The notes beneath the pieces were generated by a model that was not told where the DNA came from, ran no database searches, and saw nothing but the letters and a program-made list of their open reading frames with translations. From the NCBI RefSeq assembly GCF_045207655.1, contig NZ_CP108785.1, forward strand, positions 4,402,001-4,466,000: 64,000 nucleotides of DNA, given 5' to 3'. Every line of letters begins with the position of its first letter. Positions within the stretch are counted from its first letter, which is position 1. The stretch comes from Embleya sp045207655. Its GTDB lineage: Bacteria > Actinomycetota > Actinomycetes > Streptomycetales > Streptomycetaceae. Both the position numbers and the translations under genes were made by a program. Shown piece after piece: positions 33,387 through 41,428 of this stretch.

Positions 33387-34526
33387 ATGGAACCGACCGC
33401 ACACCCCGGAACCGGATGCCCGGTCGACGTGCACGTACTGCTGCATCGCGGACCGAGACTGCTGCTCCTGCGCCGGAGCCGAACCTCGCCCTACGCACCC
33501 GGCCTGTTGTGCCTACCCTCCGGCAAAGTCGAACCCGGCGAGGACGTCGTCACCGCAGCCGTGCGCGAAGTCGCCGAGGAAACCGGCGTCGTCCTGCACC
33601 CGACCATGCTCCGCTGCGACCTCGTGCTGCAACACCGGCCACCCCAGGGGCCGTTGCGGATCGGCTGGTTCTTCACCGCCGAGGGATGGCCCGGCGCACG
33701 CGACCCCGCCACACCGGACACCGTGCGCAACGCGGAACCGCACAAACACGACGAACTCGTCTGGGTCGACCCCGACGACCCGCCCCACGACCTCGTCGCC
33801 TACACACGAGCCGCCCTGGACGCCATCCGCGCCGGCACCCCCTACGCCCTGCACCTGCAACAACCCCACGACACCGTGCACGACGACGGCAACGCCTGGC
33901 AGCGCCTGGCCGCGATCCGGGCAGGCGACCACGGGAACGAACCGCTGCGCCGCGAACTCGGGCTTCGGGCCGCCCCGCGCATGGGTCGGCGGTGGGTCTG
34001 GCAGCCGGACGAGCCCGTACCCGGATCGCTGCGCGTCGCACAGTCGTCGGGTTGGCTGTTCGCCGACGACGGGCGGGTGCTCCTGGTCGCGGACCAGGGA
34101 ATGCTCGCTCTGCCCGGCGGTGGCACCGAGGACGAGGACGGCGACGCGTTGGCGACGTTGACCCGCGAGGCATACGAGGAGGCCGGCGCCGTGCTGGGCG
34201 CGAGCACCTACCTCGGCTACCTCCACGACCACGACGCGCTCGTCCACGGCGGCACGCCGGTTGCCCGCGCCCGCTACGCGGCCCGCCTCACCCGCCTCGG
34301 CCCGGCCCGGCCGGATCCGGCGACCGGTCGGGAATGGCGCCGGTTCCTGGTCGACCCGGCCACCGCCGCCGACCTCCTGGGTTGGGGCCCGGACGGCCTG
34401 CGCGAGGCCCGCTCCGCGCAACGCGGTGCACACGAAGTCCTCGGCGTACCCATTGCGGGGGACCGGTCCGTCGTCGAGGTTCCGCGCGACCGGGCGGCAC
34501 CGTGGCCGCAGAGGACGAACGGCTGA
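33387..34526 (+). CDS. Protein with two tandem Nudix domains
   Basis: A 379-aa protein. The first Nudix box, GKVEPGEDVVTAAVREVAEE followed by TG (near residues 48-69), fits G-x5-E-x7-R-E-x2-E-E-x-G perfectly. A second, GGTEDEDGDALATLTREAYE followed by EAG near 235-258, keeps the R-E-x-x-E-E core but has a stretched G-to-R region, so it may bind rather than hydrolyse. Such enzymes hydrolyse nucleoside diphosphates linked to another moiety. ATG 33387 follows GAAGGGT. Ends before a bidirectional terminator. Confidence 0.83.
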   Translation: MEPTAHPGTGCPVDVHVLLHRGPRLLLLRRSRTSPYAPGLLCLPSGKVEPGEDVVTAAVREVAEETGVVLHPTMLRCDLVLQHRPPQGPLRIGWFFTAEGWPGARDPATPDTVRNAEPHKHDELVWVDPDDPPHDLVAYTRAALDAIRAGTPYALHLQQPHDTVHDDGNAWQRLAAIRAGDHGNEPLRRELGLRAAPRMGRRWVWQPDEPVPGSLRVAQSSGWLFADDGRVLLVADQGMLALPGGGTEDEDGDALATLTREAYEEAGAVLGASTYLGYLHDHDALVHGGTPVARARYAARLTRLGPARPDPATGREWRRFLVDPATAADLLGWGPDGLREARSAQRGAHEVLGVPIAGDRSVVEVPRDRAAPWPQRTNG

Positions 34527-34638
34527 GCCGCTGCGCCGCGCCCTCGTCACGCGCGGGGCGGCCGACACGCTCTCGCCGCATGACCACGCGACATGGCGCA
34601 CGTTCCGGGTCACAGCACCACATACGGTGCGGACACCG

Positions 34639-34674
34639 TCCGCCGGCGGTGGCCGCAAGGCCCCCGCCGGCGGA
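34639..34674. terminator. Bidirectional terminator with GCAA tetraloop
   Basis: A 15-bp stem with one mismatch (TCCGCCGGCGG-T-GGCC / GGCC-C-CCGCCGGCGGA) closed by a GNRA loop, between the convergent Nudix and DUF475 genes. Confidence 0.7.
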
Positions 34675-34679
34675 GCGGC

Positions 34680-35828
34680 TCAGACGCCGGAGGAGACCTC
34701 GGCCTTCTCGTTGGACCCCGTGTCCTTTTCCTCGGCCGCCGCAAGCTTGCGGTTGCGCCGGACCGAGGAGAAGAAGGACCAGCCGATCAGGACGACGCCG
34801 ACGAGGCCCGTGATGACCTCGTGGATCTCGTACTGGATGGTGACGAGCAGGATCGCGGCGAGGGCGCCGATCGCGTAGTGCGCGCCGTGCTCCAGGTAGA
34901 CGTAGTCGTCGAGGGTGCCCTGGCGGACCAGGTAGACCGTGAGCGAGCGGACGTACATCGCGCCGATGCCGAGTCCGAGCGCCATCAGGACGATGTCGTT
35001 GGTGATCGCGAAGGCACCGATGACGCCGTCGAAGGAGAAGGACGCGTCCAGGACCTCCAGGTAGAGGAACATGAAGAACGCGGCCTTGCCGGCCATCACG
35101 ACCGCCGGGACCTTCTTGCCGGTCCTCTTGGCCTCTTCCTCGGCCTCGTGCTCGCGCTCCTCGTCTTCCTCGAGCTTGTTCTCGAAGTAGCCGGAGAGGC
35201 CGCCGACGATCAGGTAGGTGACCAAGCCCGCGATGCCGGCGATCAGGACGGTCTCCGCCTTGTCCACATGGATGCCGCCGTGCTGGTGGGCGTTGGTGGC
35301 GAAGGTCATCGCGGAGGCGAGCAGCACGATGAGCGCGATGCAGACGGAGAGCATGTCGACCTTGCCGAGCTTGGCGAGCGGACGCTCCAGCCAGCCGAGC
35401 CACTTGATCTCCCGGTCCTCGAAGATGAAGTCGAGGAAGATCATCAACAGGAACATGCCACCGAAGGCGGCGATCGACGGGTGGGCGTCGGTCACCAGCT
35501 GCTGGTACTTGTCCTTGTCGTCGAGCGCGAGCCGTACCGCTTCGATCGGACCGATTTTGGCGCTGACGGCGACGATCACGACCGGGAAGACCAGGCGCAT
35601 GCCGAAGACCGCGACCAGGACGCCGATGGTGAGGAAGATCCTCTGCCAGAAGGCATTCATCTTCTTCAGGATCCCGGCGTTGACCACGGCGTTGTCGAAG
35701 GACACCGAGATCTCGAGGATGGACAGGATCGCCACGACCCCGAAGCCGGTCCACCCCCCGTAGAATATCGCCGCGACCAGGCCGAGCGCGGTGACCGCGA
35801 ACGACCAGCCGAACGTCTTCAGAAGCAC
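34680..35828 (-). CDS. DUF475/TerC-like integral membrane protein
   Basis: A 382-aa membrane protein with about nine hydrophobic segments. Two matching metal-transport-like motifs, EISVSFDNAVVNA near 44-56 and DASFSFDGVIGAF near 262-274, are the internal repeat of the TerC/DUF475 family, proposed to move metal ions and to work with Ter stress proteins. A charged Glu-rich cytosolic loop (~222-250) lies between the halves and the C-terminus is polar. GTG start at 35828. A RING/TerD-like protein is encoded 9 kb away. Confidence 0.82.
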   Translation of the reverse strand: MLLKTFGWSFAVTALGLVAAIFYGGWTGFGVVAILSILEISVSFDNAVVNAGILKKMNAFWQRIFLTIGVLVAVFGMRLVFPVVIVAVSAKIGPIEAVRLALDDKDKYQQLVTDAHPSIAAFGGMFLLMIFLDFIFEDREIKWLGWLERPLAKLGKVDMLSVCIALIVLLASAMTFATNAHQHGGIHVDKAETVLIAGIAGLVTYLIVGGLSGYFENKLEEDEEREHEAEEEAKRTGKKVPAVVMAGKAAFFMFLYLEVLDASFSFDGVIGAFAITNDIVLMALGLGIGAMYVRSLTVYLVRQGTLDDYVYLEHGAHYAIGALAAILLVTIQYEIHEVITGLVGVVLIGWSFFSSVRRNRKLAAAEEKDTGSNEKAEVSSGV

Positions 35829-36549
35829 TGGCTACCCCAATCGTTTTTTTGTACGGGGCTCCCCCGCGCCGTACCGGGCTTTACGAAACGTTGACCCGGA
35901 GTCTAGGGCGTTGCCTCGTGGCCCTGTCACCTGCCCGGCCCAACGGCTCGGAACTTCCGCTCGCCGCCGTGCCGGTAGACCTCGCCGAGATCATCGCCGT
36001 CCCCGTGGACGCGTGAGGATCGCCCAGCGCGACGCCGACGCGTTCGGCCCGGTGGAGACCCGGCGCTGCTCACCGGACTCACGACGTCCTACGGACGCGA
36101 CTTCGACCCCCGTGTGCTTCTCGCCTACGCACTCCTGCACAGGTACGGCAATCTCCCCTGGTACATGCGCGAACTCCGCACACCCGCCGAAGGAACCCTG
36201 GGCGCCCTCGCCGAAACCTGGTTCGGAACACGGTGAGGCGACATCGCGGCCGGGGTGGGAAGTGGGAGCGAGAGGCTCGCACTTCGGCCCGGGCGGGTAC
36301 GGCGGGTGTGGTCGGGCCCGAAGCGCCAACGCAATAGTCGGCAGGGGATCGGCGCCCCCGAAACCGACGGCGTGGGGGAGTGGCGATCGTCGGTGATCGA
36401 TCCTTCGGAACGGCGTCGCGCCTGGCGACGCGACGCCCGGTGGGCTGACCGGCTACGACGGATTTCGACGAACGAATCCGGTGAACCGGTACGACGCATC
36501 ACCTTGTTTCTCCGGGTGGCGGTCGAGGAGCAGGCGGAGCCGCGCGCAC
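35829..36549. other. Intergenic region with gene remnants
   Basis: Upstream of the DUF475 gene lies its promoter (T-rich near 35840). Further along are the phosphotransferase fragment (36057-36236) and a short protein-like frame ending at 36016 (NGSELPLAAVPVDLAEIIAV) that may be another remnant. No intact gene is seen. Confidence 0.4.
36057..36236 (+). pseudogene. C-terminal fragment of an aminoglycoside phosphotransferase-like protein
   Basis: One frame reads LLTGLTTSYGRDFDPRVLLA, then LLHRYGNLPWYMRELRTP and LAETWFGTR before a TGA at 36234. The RYGNLPWYMREL stretch is typical of the C-terminus of small-molecule kinases of the APH/choline kinase fold. No kinase core or start is present, so this is a remnant. 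Confidence 0.5.
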
Positions 36550-36575
36550 TACTAATACGAAAGAACTAGCGTTAA
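36550..36575. promoter_or_regulatory. Shared TetR-type box, copy 1
   Basis: Starts CTAATACGAA and ends CGTTAATG; 20 of 26 bases match the copy at 38933-38958. Lies about 370 bases before the alpha/beta hydrolase start. Core TAA-N2-CG ... TTA is an imperfect dyad. Probably bound by one or both TetR proteins encoded nearby (inference). Confidence 0.5.
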
Positions 36576-36946
36576 TGTATCCGCAGTGCCGGATGCGCGC
36601 ACCACGCCGTACCCCGACTCCTCTCGATCGCCCACGTCCCGAGCGGGGTGCGGCCCCTCCTACGCCCGGGGTCGATCATGTTCACACCTGGCATACCGAT
36701 GGACGACATCGCGGACGCGCAGTTCACGGGCGCCGCCGACGCAGCCTCTCCCGACGATCCTCCGCGGCCCTCGGACCCTCCGGAGGACTCGCCCGCGGCC
36801 ACGACGTGCGGCATGCGCCGAGACGGGTTCGACGCTCGGAGCGGGAGGATGTCCCGGCTCTGGGGGACGTACTGCCATTGATGCGCGACACGATCGCGAC
36901 AAACCTCACATCCGATCAGGTCCACGCCTGTCGAAAGGAATTCAGG

Positions 36947-37954
36947 ATGCGCCACGACATCGAGTTCGACTCCGACGGGACGACCCTGCGAGGCTGGCTC
37001 TACATTCCCGAATCCGGAGTGGCGCCGCACCCCGCAGTCGTGGTGACGCACGGACTGGGCGCGGTGAAGGAGCAGTACACCGACACCATCGCCGAGAATC
37101 TGGCGAATGCCGGCATCGCGGTGATCCTGTACGACCACCCGTGTTTCGGGGCCAGCGATGGGCTACCGCGCCAGGAGGCGGACCCGGTCGCGCAGATACA
37201 GGGTTACCGAAACGCCATTACCTTCCTGCAGTCCCGGTCCGACATCGACTCCGACCGGATCGGCGTGTTCGGTTCCAGCTTCGCCGGCGGCCATGTTCTG
37301 GTCGTCGGTGCCGTCGACCGCCGGGTGAAGTGCGTATACGCGCAGGTCCCGGTCATCAGCGGTGGAACGAGCCTGTCCCGATTCATCAACTCCGAGGCCA
37401 TGCGCGGGATTCGGCGCATGTTCGACCAGGACCGCCTGGCACGCTTCCAAGGCGCGGAGCCCGGTGTCATCCCGCTGATCACCGAGGACCCGACGGCGAT
37501 GGCCGCGATGGCGGACCGCGAAACGTACGCGTGGTACCAGTCCATCGAGCCCGAACGACTCGCCACGTGGCGCAACGAGATCACCGTGCGCTCGATCGAA
37601 CTGCTGTCGGGGTACGAACCGGGCGACTACATCGGGCGCATCTCGCCCACGCCGCTGCTCATGGTCGTCGCACAGCAGGACATCCTCACGCACAGCGACC
37701 TCGCCTTCGCGGCCTACGAACGCGCCCTGCACCCGAAGCGGCTCGCCATCCTGCCCGGTGGCCATTTCGTGGTCTACAACGAGGAATTCGCGGAGTCGCA
37801 GAGGCTTATGACGTCGTTCTTCCTCGAACACCTCACGGCCGGAGCGGCGTGCGTTCCCGAGCAGCGCATGGCGCACGGCCCGAGCGCGGCCGTCGGCGCC
37901 ACCGGTGGGTTCGCACAGCCGGATGCCGCCATCCCGGAGGGATGGGAGGGATAG
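36947..37954 (+). CDS. Alpha/beta hydrolase
   Basis: A 335-aa serine hydrolase. The nucleophile elbow is GVFGSSFAGGH near residues 104-114, the acid is probably Asp in AQQDILTHSD and the catalytic His is in PGGHFVVYNEEF, close to the C-terminus. The opening (FDSDGTTLRGWLYIPE) suits DUF1100/dienelactone-hydrolase-like or X-Pro-peptidase-like enzymes. ATG 36947 has AAAGGAA upstream; the 370-base leader to the TetR-type box holds no other gene. Likely controlled by a nearby TetR. Substrate unknown. A G-rich tandem repeat covers the last codons. Confidence 0.82.
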   Translation: MRHDIEFDSDGTTLRGWLYIPESGVAPHPAVVVTHGLGAVKEQYTDTIAENLANAGIAVILYDHPCFGASDGLPRQEADPVAQIQGYRNAITFLQSRSDIDSDRIGVFGSSFAGGHVLVVGAVDRRVKCVYAQVPVISGGTSLSRFINSEAMRGIRRMFDQDRLARFQGAEPGVIPLITEDPTAMAAMADRETYAWYQSIEPERLATWRNEITVRSIELLSGYEPGDYIGRISPTPLLMVVAQQDILTHSDLAFAAYERALHPKRLAILPGGHFVVYNEEFAESQRLMTSFFLEHLTAGAACVPEQRMAHGPSAAVGATGGFAQPDAAIPEGWEG

Positions 37955-37971
37955 GAGGGATAGGAGGGACA
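37936..37971 (+). repeat. Four 9-bp tandem repeats over a stop codon
   Basis: GGAGGGATG-GGAGGGATA-GGAGGGATA-GGAGGGACA. The hydrolase stop TAG (37952-37954) is inside the third unit boundary, so unit changes would move the C-terminus. The GGG runs could form a G-quadruplex in the non-template strand and mRNA. Confidence 0.8.
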
Positions 37972-38116
37972 GCGAGCCGCGGGCCGGGAGGGCCGGCCAC
38001 GAAAGCGTTGTCCACTGCCGGGTGATGGCCCGGGGACCGGACCCGACCACGGGCATCGGGGCCGGGGCCTTCCCGGCCTCGCTCGGTGCCCGGGCAGTCG
38101 GCAAACGCGGGACGTG

Positions 38117-38758
38117 TCAGGGGTGCTGCGCCGCCGGTTGCGACGAAGACGTGAAGACACCGTTCTCGGCCGCCAGGCACGCGGCTCGCGCCGCCTGGTC
38201 GGCCAGATCGAGATCGAGCGGCCTGCGTGCCACGATCATCCGATAGTAGAGGGGCGCCCCGACTGCGGCGATGACCTCCGACTTGTCCGTCTCGCGGGCG
38301 AGTTCGCCCCGCTCGACGGCACGCTCCACGATTACTCCGGCGGCCTCGTTGCGCAGCTCGAAGAACCGGGCCATCGCGACTGCCGCGTCGGGGTTCCTCG
38401 TGGCGGCCACCACCATCGTGTCGAACAGGGCACGCGTGCGCGCGTCGTTGAGGTAGAGGTTCACGATGCCCCGGGCCAGCCCCCGCAGATCGGCGGCCAA
38501 CGATCCATGGTCCGGCAACGGGATCTCACGTGATCCGATCGTGTTCATCAGGTCCACGACCAGACCCTCGACCGACCGCCACCGACGATAGACCGTTGTC
38601 ACGTGCACACCGGAGCGGCGCGCGACACCCTCAACCGTCAGGGCTCCGTAGCCGACATCCTCCAGTTCGCTCAGGACGGCTGCGAGAACGGCGGCACGCG
38701 TACGGGCGGTACGCCCTCCAGGCCTCCGGGTTCCCGGCGGCGCCGGACCTTCACTCAA
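38117..38758 (-). CDS. TetR family regulator, paralogue 1
   Basis: A 213-aa regulator. The helix-turn-helix is ALTVEGVARRSGVHVTTVYR (~38-57), preceded by GGRTARTRAAVLAAV; the rest is the ligand domain ending in APLYYRMIVARRPLD. It aligns over its full length with the gene at 39849 (GGRTARTR, VARRSGVHV, YRRWR-x-VEGL, GAP-x-YYRM are shared). The start is taken as the TTG at 38758 with GGAG six bases upstream; no ATG lies before the conserved region. It converges on the hydrolase gene, a likely target. Confidence 0.85.
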   Translation of the reverse strand: MSEGPAPPGTRRPGGRTARTRAAVLAAVLSELEDVGYGALTVEGVARRSGVHVTTVYRRWRSVEGLVVDLMNTIGSREIPLPDHGSLAADLRGLARGIVNLYLNDARTRALFDTMVVAATRNPDAAVAMARFFELRNEAAGVIVERAVERGELARETDKSEVIAAVGAPLYYRMIVARRPLDLDLADQAARAACLAAENGVFTSSSQPAAQHP

Positions 38759-38932
38759 CGCACTCTCCGACCCGACGAACTTCGACCCCGCACTCTATTA
38801 CCCGCTGGTGCCGCGCCGACCGAGGGAGGCAGCCGCCACCACCGGAAGCCGCGACGCGGGCTGCCTGAGCTTCCGTCCGGCGAAGGCCTTGCACGTGCGC
38901 TTGTGCGCAGGCGCACATTCGCCCATGATCTT

Positions 38933-38958
38933 CTAATACGAATCATATCGCGTTAAGG
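38933..38958. promoter_or_regulatory. Shared TetR-type box, copy 2
   Basis: Begins CTAATACGAA and ends CGTTAAGG. Within it, TAA-N2-CG-N8-CG-N2-TTA is a perfect dyad. It lies between divergent genes, 175 bases before TetR paralogue 1 and 105 before the HATPase gene. The other copy is at 36550-36575. Confidence 0.55.
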
Positions 38959-39063
38959 TGGACACGTGGGGCGGTGCCTCGTCGGTCGTTCGGCAGACCG
39001 GGGCGCGTCCGGCCGGGGGCCAAGCAGGAAGCCATCCGACAGCCCACTGCCGCGGAGACCGCC

Positions 39064-39660
39064 GTGAACCATACGATCACCTGCCCAACGGCCCGGTTCG
39101 ATTGCCCGAGCACCCGCTGGGCGGGTCTTCCTCCCGTCGAACGCTCGCCCGAATCGCCGTGCACCAGACCTCCGGACGTCGAAGCGCCGTCGGATCTCAC
39201 CGTCGCGTCGGGGGATCCTCACTCCGCGCGCGCCGTCCGCGACTTCGTCCGGCTTCGGCTGACCGATCTCGGAGCCTTGTCGGACGTGGTGGACGACGCC
39301 GTTCTGCTGGTATCCGAGCTTCACGGCAACGCGGTTCGACACGCACCCGGAACCGATATCACCGTGCGGTTCGTGCACGACCCGAAACGATCCCTGTTCA
39401 CCGTTGCCGTCCAGGACCACGGTCACGCCCACCCCCGGGCCGCCGGCCCCGACGACCCCGCCGAGCTCAAGGACTCGGGCCGCGGCCTCACCCTCGTGGC
39501 GGCACTCGCGACCGACTGGGGCCGGCACCCGCTGCCCGACGGGAAGGCCGTATGGTTCACCCTCGATCTGTCTCGGGCTCCCTCGCTCGGGGACTGTCCG
39601 ATCGACGAGGGAACACCCGGCCCCCGATCACGGAGTCACCCCGTGGAGTGCTGCCGATGA
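39064..39660 (+). CDS. HATPase-domain regulatory protein (anti-sigma factor kinase type)
   Basis: A 198-aa protein. The N-box is SELHGNAVRHA, G1 is QDHGHAHP and G2 is GRGLTLVAALATDWG, so residues ~50-175 form a GHKL ATPase of the RsbW/SpoIIAB type, a family that streptomycetes use to hold sigma factors or signal by phosphorylation. There is no membrane segment. The GTG at 39064 has GGAG seven bases upstream; the longer open frame would begin in the region of the TetR box. No sigma or anti-anti-sigma gene is adjacent. Confidence 0.8.
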   Translation: MNHTITCPTARFDCPSTRWAGLPPVERSPESPCTRPPDVEAPSDLTVASGDPHSARAVRDFVRLRLTDLGALSDVVDDAVLLVSELHGNAVRHAPGTDITVRFVHDPKRSLFTVAVQDHGHAHPRAAGPDDPAELKDSGRGLTLVAALATDWGRHPLPDGKAVWFTLDLSRAPSLGDCPIDEGTPGPRSRSHPVECCR

Positions 39661-39848
39661 GAGTTCGTCGGCCGCCTCGATCGGGGACCGGGGTGTGGTT
39701 CTCTCCCGCCGATGTGTCCATCCGGCACCGGTCGGCAGAATGGCTCGGGTCTCACGACCGAGTTGTCGGCGCGGGGGATGGCCACCCTGGAACGCGGGTA
39801 CTCCCACCGGCGTTCTGCCAGTAGCCCGTCCAACTGTCGTGGAGCCCA

Positions 39849-40478
39849 ATGCCAGCCGCGAGTGAACCGGCGCACACGCCCGGATCCGTCCGTCCCGGTG
39901 GACGCACGGCGCGTACCCGCACGGAGGTACTGAGGGCGGCATTGGCGGAACTCGGTGAGCCCGACCGAGGCGGACTCACCATGGAGAACGTGGCACGTCG
40001 CTCCGGTGTGCACGTGGCCACCCTCTACCGGCGTTGGCGCACGGTCGAAGGCTTGATCGTGGACCTGCTGACGTGGATCAGTTTCAACGAGATTCCCTTT
40101 CCCGACACCGGATCATTGGAAGGTGACCTTCGGGCGCTGTCGCGGTCGATCGTGACCCTGTACAAGGACGACATCCGTTACCGCAACATGATCGAGACCA
40201 TCATCGCGGGCGCCACCAGGGATCCGGCGGCGGAACGTGCCCTGCGCGACTTCTTCGCCGACCGCAACGCCGGCGCCGCGGTGATCGTCGAGCGTGCGAT
40301 CGCACGTGGCGAGCTGCCCGCCGAGACCGATGGTGTCGAACTCATCGCGGCGCTGGGGGCGCCGGTCTACTACCGGATGCTCGTCACACGCCGGCCGCTC
40401 GACACCGCGCTCGCGGACCGCGCCGCGGCCGCGGTCCACACCGCCGCCCTCGCCGGCGTCTTCGCCGGCACCGACTGA
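39849..40478 (+). CDS. TetR family regulator, paralogue 2
   Basis: A 209-aa TetR regulator, homologous over its length to the gene at 38117-38758. HTH: GLTMENVARRSGVHVATLYR (~40-59). The ligand domain ends ALGAPVYYRMLVTRRPLDTA. The ATG at 39849 has GGAG four to five bases upstream. Follows the HATPase gene by 188 bases on the same strand. The shared recognition-helix sequence (SGVHV-x-T-x-YRRWR) suggests that both paralogues bind the same or similar boxes. Confidence 0.87.
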   Translation: MPAASEPAHTPGSVRPGGRTARTRTEVLRAALAELGEPDRGGLTMENVARRSGVHVATLYRRWRTVEGLIVDLLTWISFNEIPFPDTGSLEGDLRALSRSIVTLYKDDIRYRNMIETIIAGATRDPAAERALRDFFADRNAGAAVIVERAIARGELPAETDGVELIAALGAPVYYRMLVTRRPLDTALADRAAAAVHTAALAGVFAGTD

Positions 40479-40520
40479 TCGGGGCCGCTCGCTGAGTTGA
40501 AGGCTTGACGCGTGTCGCCT

Positions 40521-40627
40521 CGGGGCTTCGTCACCGAACTGCCCGGCGGGCTCGACACCGAACTCGGCGAGCGCGGCGCCGACCGGATGCGAGTCCGGAC
40601 GGCGCGCTGACGGGCGACGAAGCCCCG
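40521..40627. ncRNA. Candidate structured RNA or extended terminator
   Basis: A perfect 12-bp closing stem, CGGGGCTTCGTC (40521-40532) with GACGAAGCCCCG (40616-40627), encloses 83 bases that contain smaller hairpins (GCCC-ggc-GGGC; CCGGA-tgcgag-TCCGG) and a direct repeat CACCGAACT. It lies between TetR paralogue 2 and the lectin gene. It may be a large terminator, an mRNA leader or a small RNA; no known family recognised. Confidence 0.35.
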
Positions 40628-40769
40628 CGTGATCTGGACAGCGCCCCGTACCGGCGCCGCCTAGGCTGCGACCGACCACCTCGCGGGGCACACCACACCT
40701 TCACAGGCCGATCACGCTCGGCCGCGAACTGCTCGTGGCATGCCCCGAATTCGACAGTGAGGAATCACC

Positions 40770-41294
40770 ATGGGGCTGGGCAGACGTTCACTCGGCATAC
40801 TCGGCGCAGCGGCCGGCCTGCTCATGATGGCGGGTACCTCCACCGCCGGGGCCGCGCCGGCCCTGGTGGACTTCGATCGTGTCGTCAACACGAACAGCCG
40901 GCTGTGTCTGGAGGTCGAGAACTCCTCCACCGCCAACGGTGCTCGTGTCCAGCAGTGGTCGTGCAGTTCCCGGCGCGGCGACGACTGGTACCCGGTGCGG
41001 CAGAGCAACGGCCTCTACAAGATCGTGAACAAGAACAGCGGCAAGTGCCTGGAAGTCGAGAACTCCAACGGCTACAACGGCGCTCGCGTCCAGCAGTGGA
41101 GCTGCGTCGGCCAGGAAGGCGCCCTTTGGGCGTTCTTCTGGCAGTCCGACACGCAGTCGTCGGAGATCGTCAGCTGGACCAGCAACCGGTGCCTGGAGAT
41201 CGAGAACTCCTCCAGGTCCAACGGCGCCCGCGCCCAGCTCTGGGACTGCGTCGGACAGCCCGGCACACGCTGGTCACTGCCGTACGACGTGTAA
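40770..41294 (+). CDS. Secreted ricin-type beta-trefoil lectin
   Basis: A 174-aa secreted protein. Signal peptide 1-29 (hydrophobic LGILGAAAGLLMMAG, cut after AGA). The mature part is a single beta-trefoil with three repeats, each N-S-x-x-C-L-E-(V/I)-E-N-S followed by NGARVQQW or NGARAQLW; the Q-x-W motifs and paired cysteines are the RICIN hallmarks, so it probably binds sugars outside the cell. No catalytic domain is attached. ATG 40770 follows GAGGAA. A very strong terminator follows. Confidence 0.9.
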   Translation: MGLGRRSLGILGAAAGLLMMAGTSTAGAAPALVDFDRVVNTNSRLCLEVENSSTANGARVQQWSCSSRRGDDWYPVRQSNGLYKIVNKNSGKCLEVENSNGYNGARVQQWSCVGQEGALWAFFWQSDTQSSEIVSWTSNRCLEIENSSRSNGARAQLWDCVGQPGTRWSLPYDV

Positions 41295-41301
41295 CCGCCC
41301 A

Positions 41302-41354
41302 GGCGACATGACACCGGCCTCGTCCCGACGGGACGAGGCCGGTGTCATGTCGCC
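41302..41354. terminator. 25-bp-stem terminator
   Basis: Perfect 25-base arms (41302-41326 and 41330-41354) with a three-base loop, eight bases after the lectin stop. It probably stops transcription from both sides, since the gene at 41429 converges here. Confidence 0.85.
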
Positions 41355-41428
41355 GCAGTGGACAAGGGTGAACACCCGGGCGCGTCACTTGCCGCGCGGG
41401 ACGCGCTTGCGGTCGCGGCTCCCGCCCC

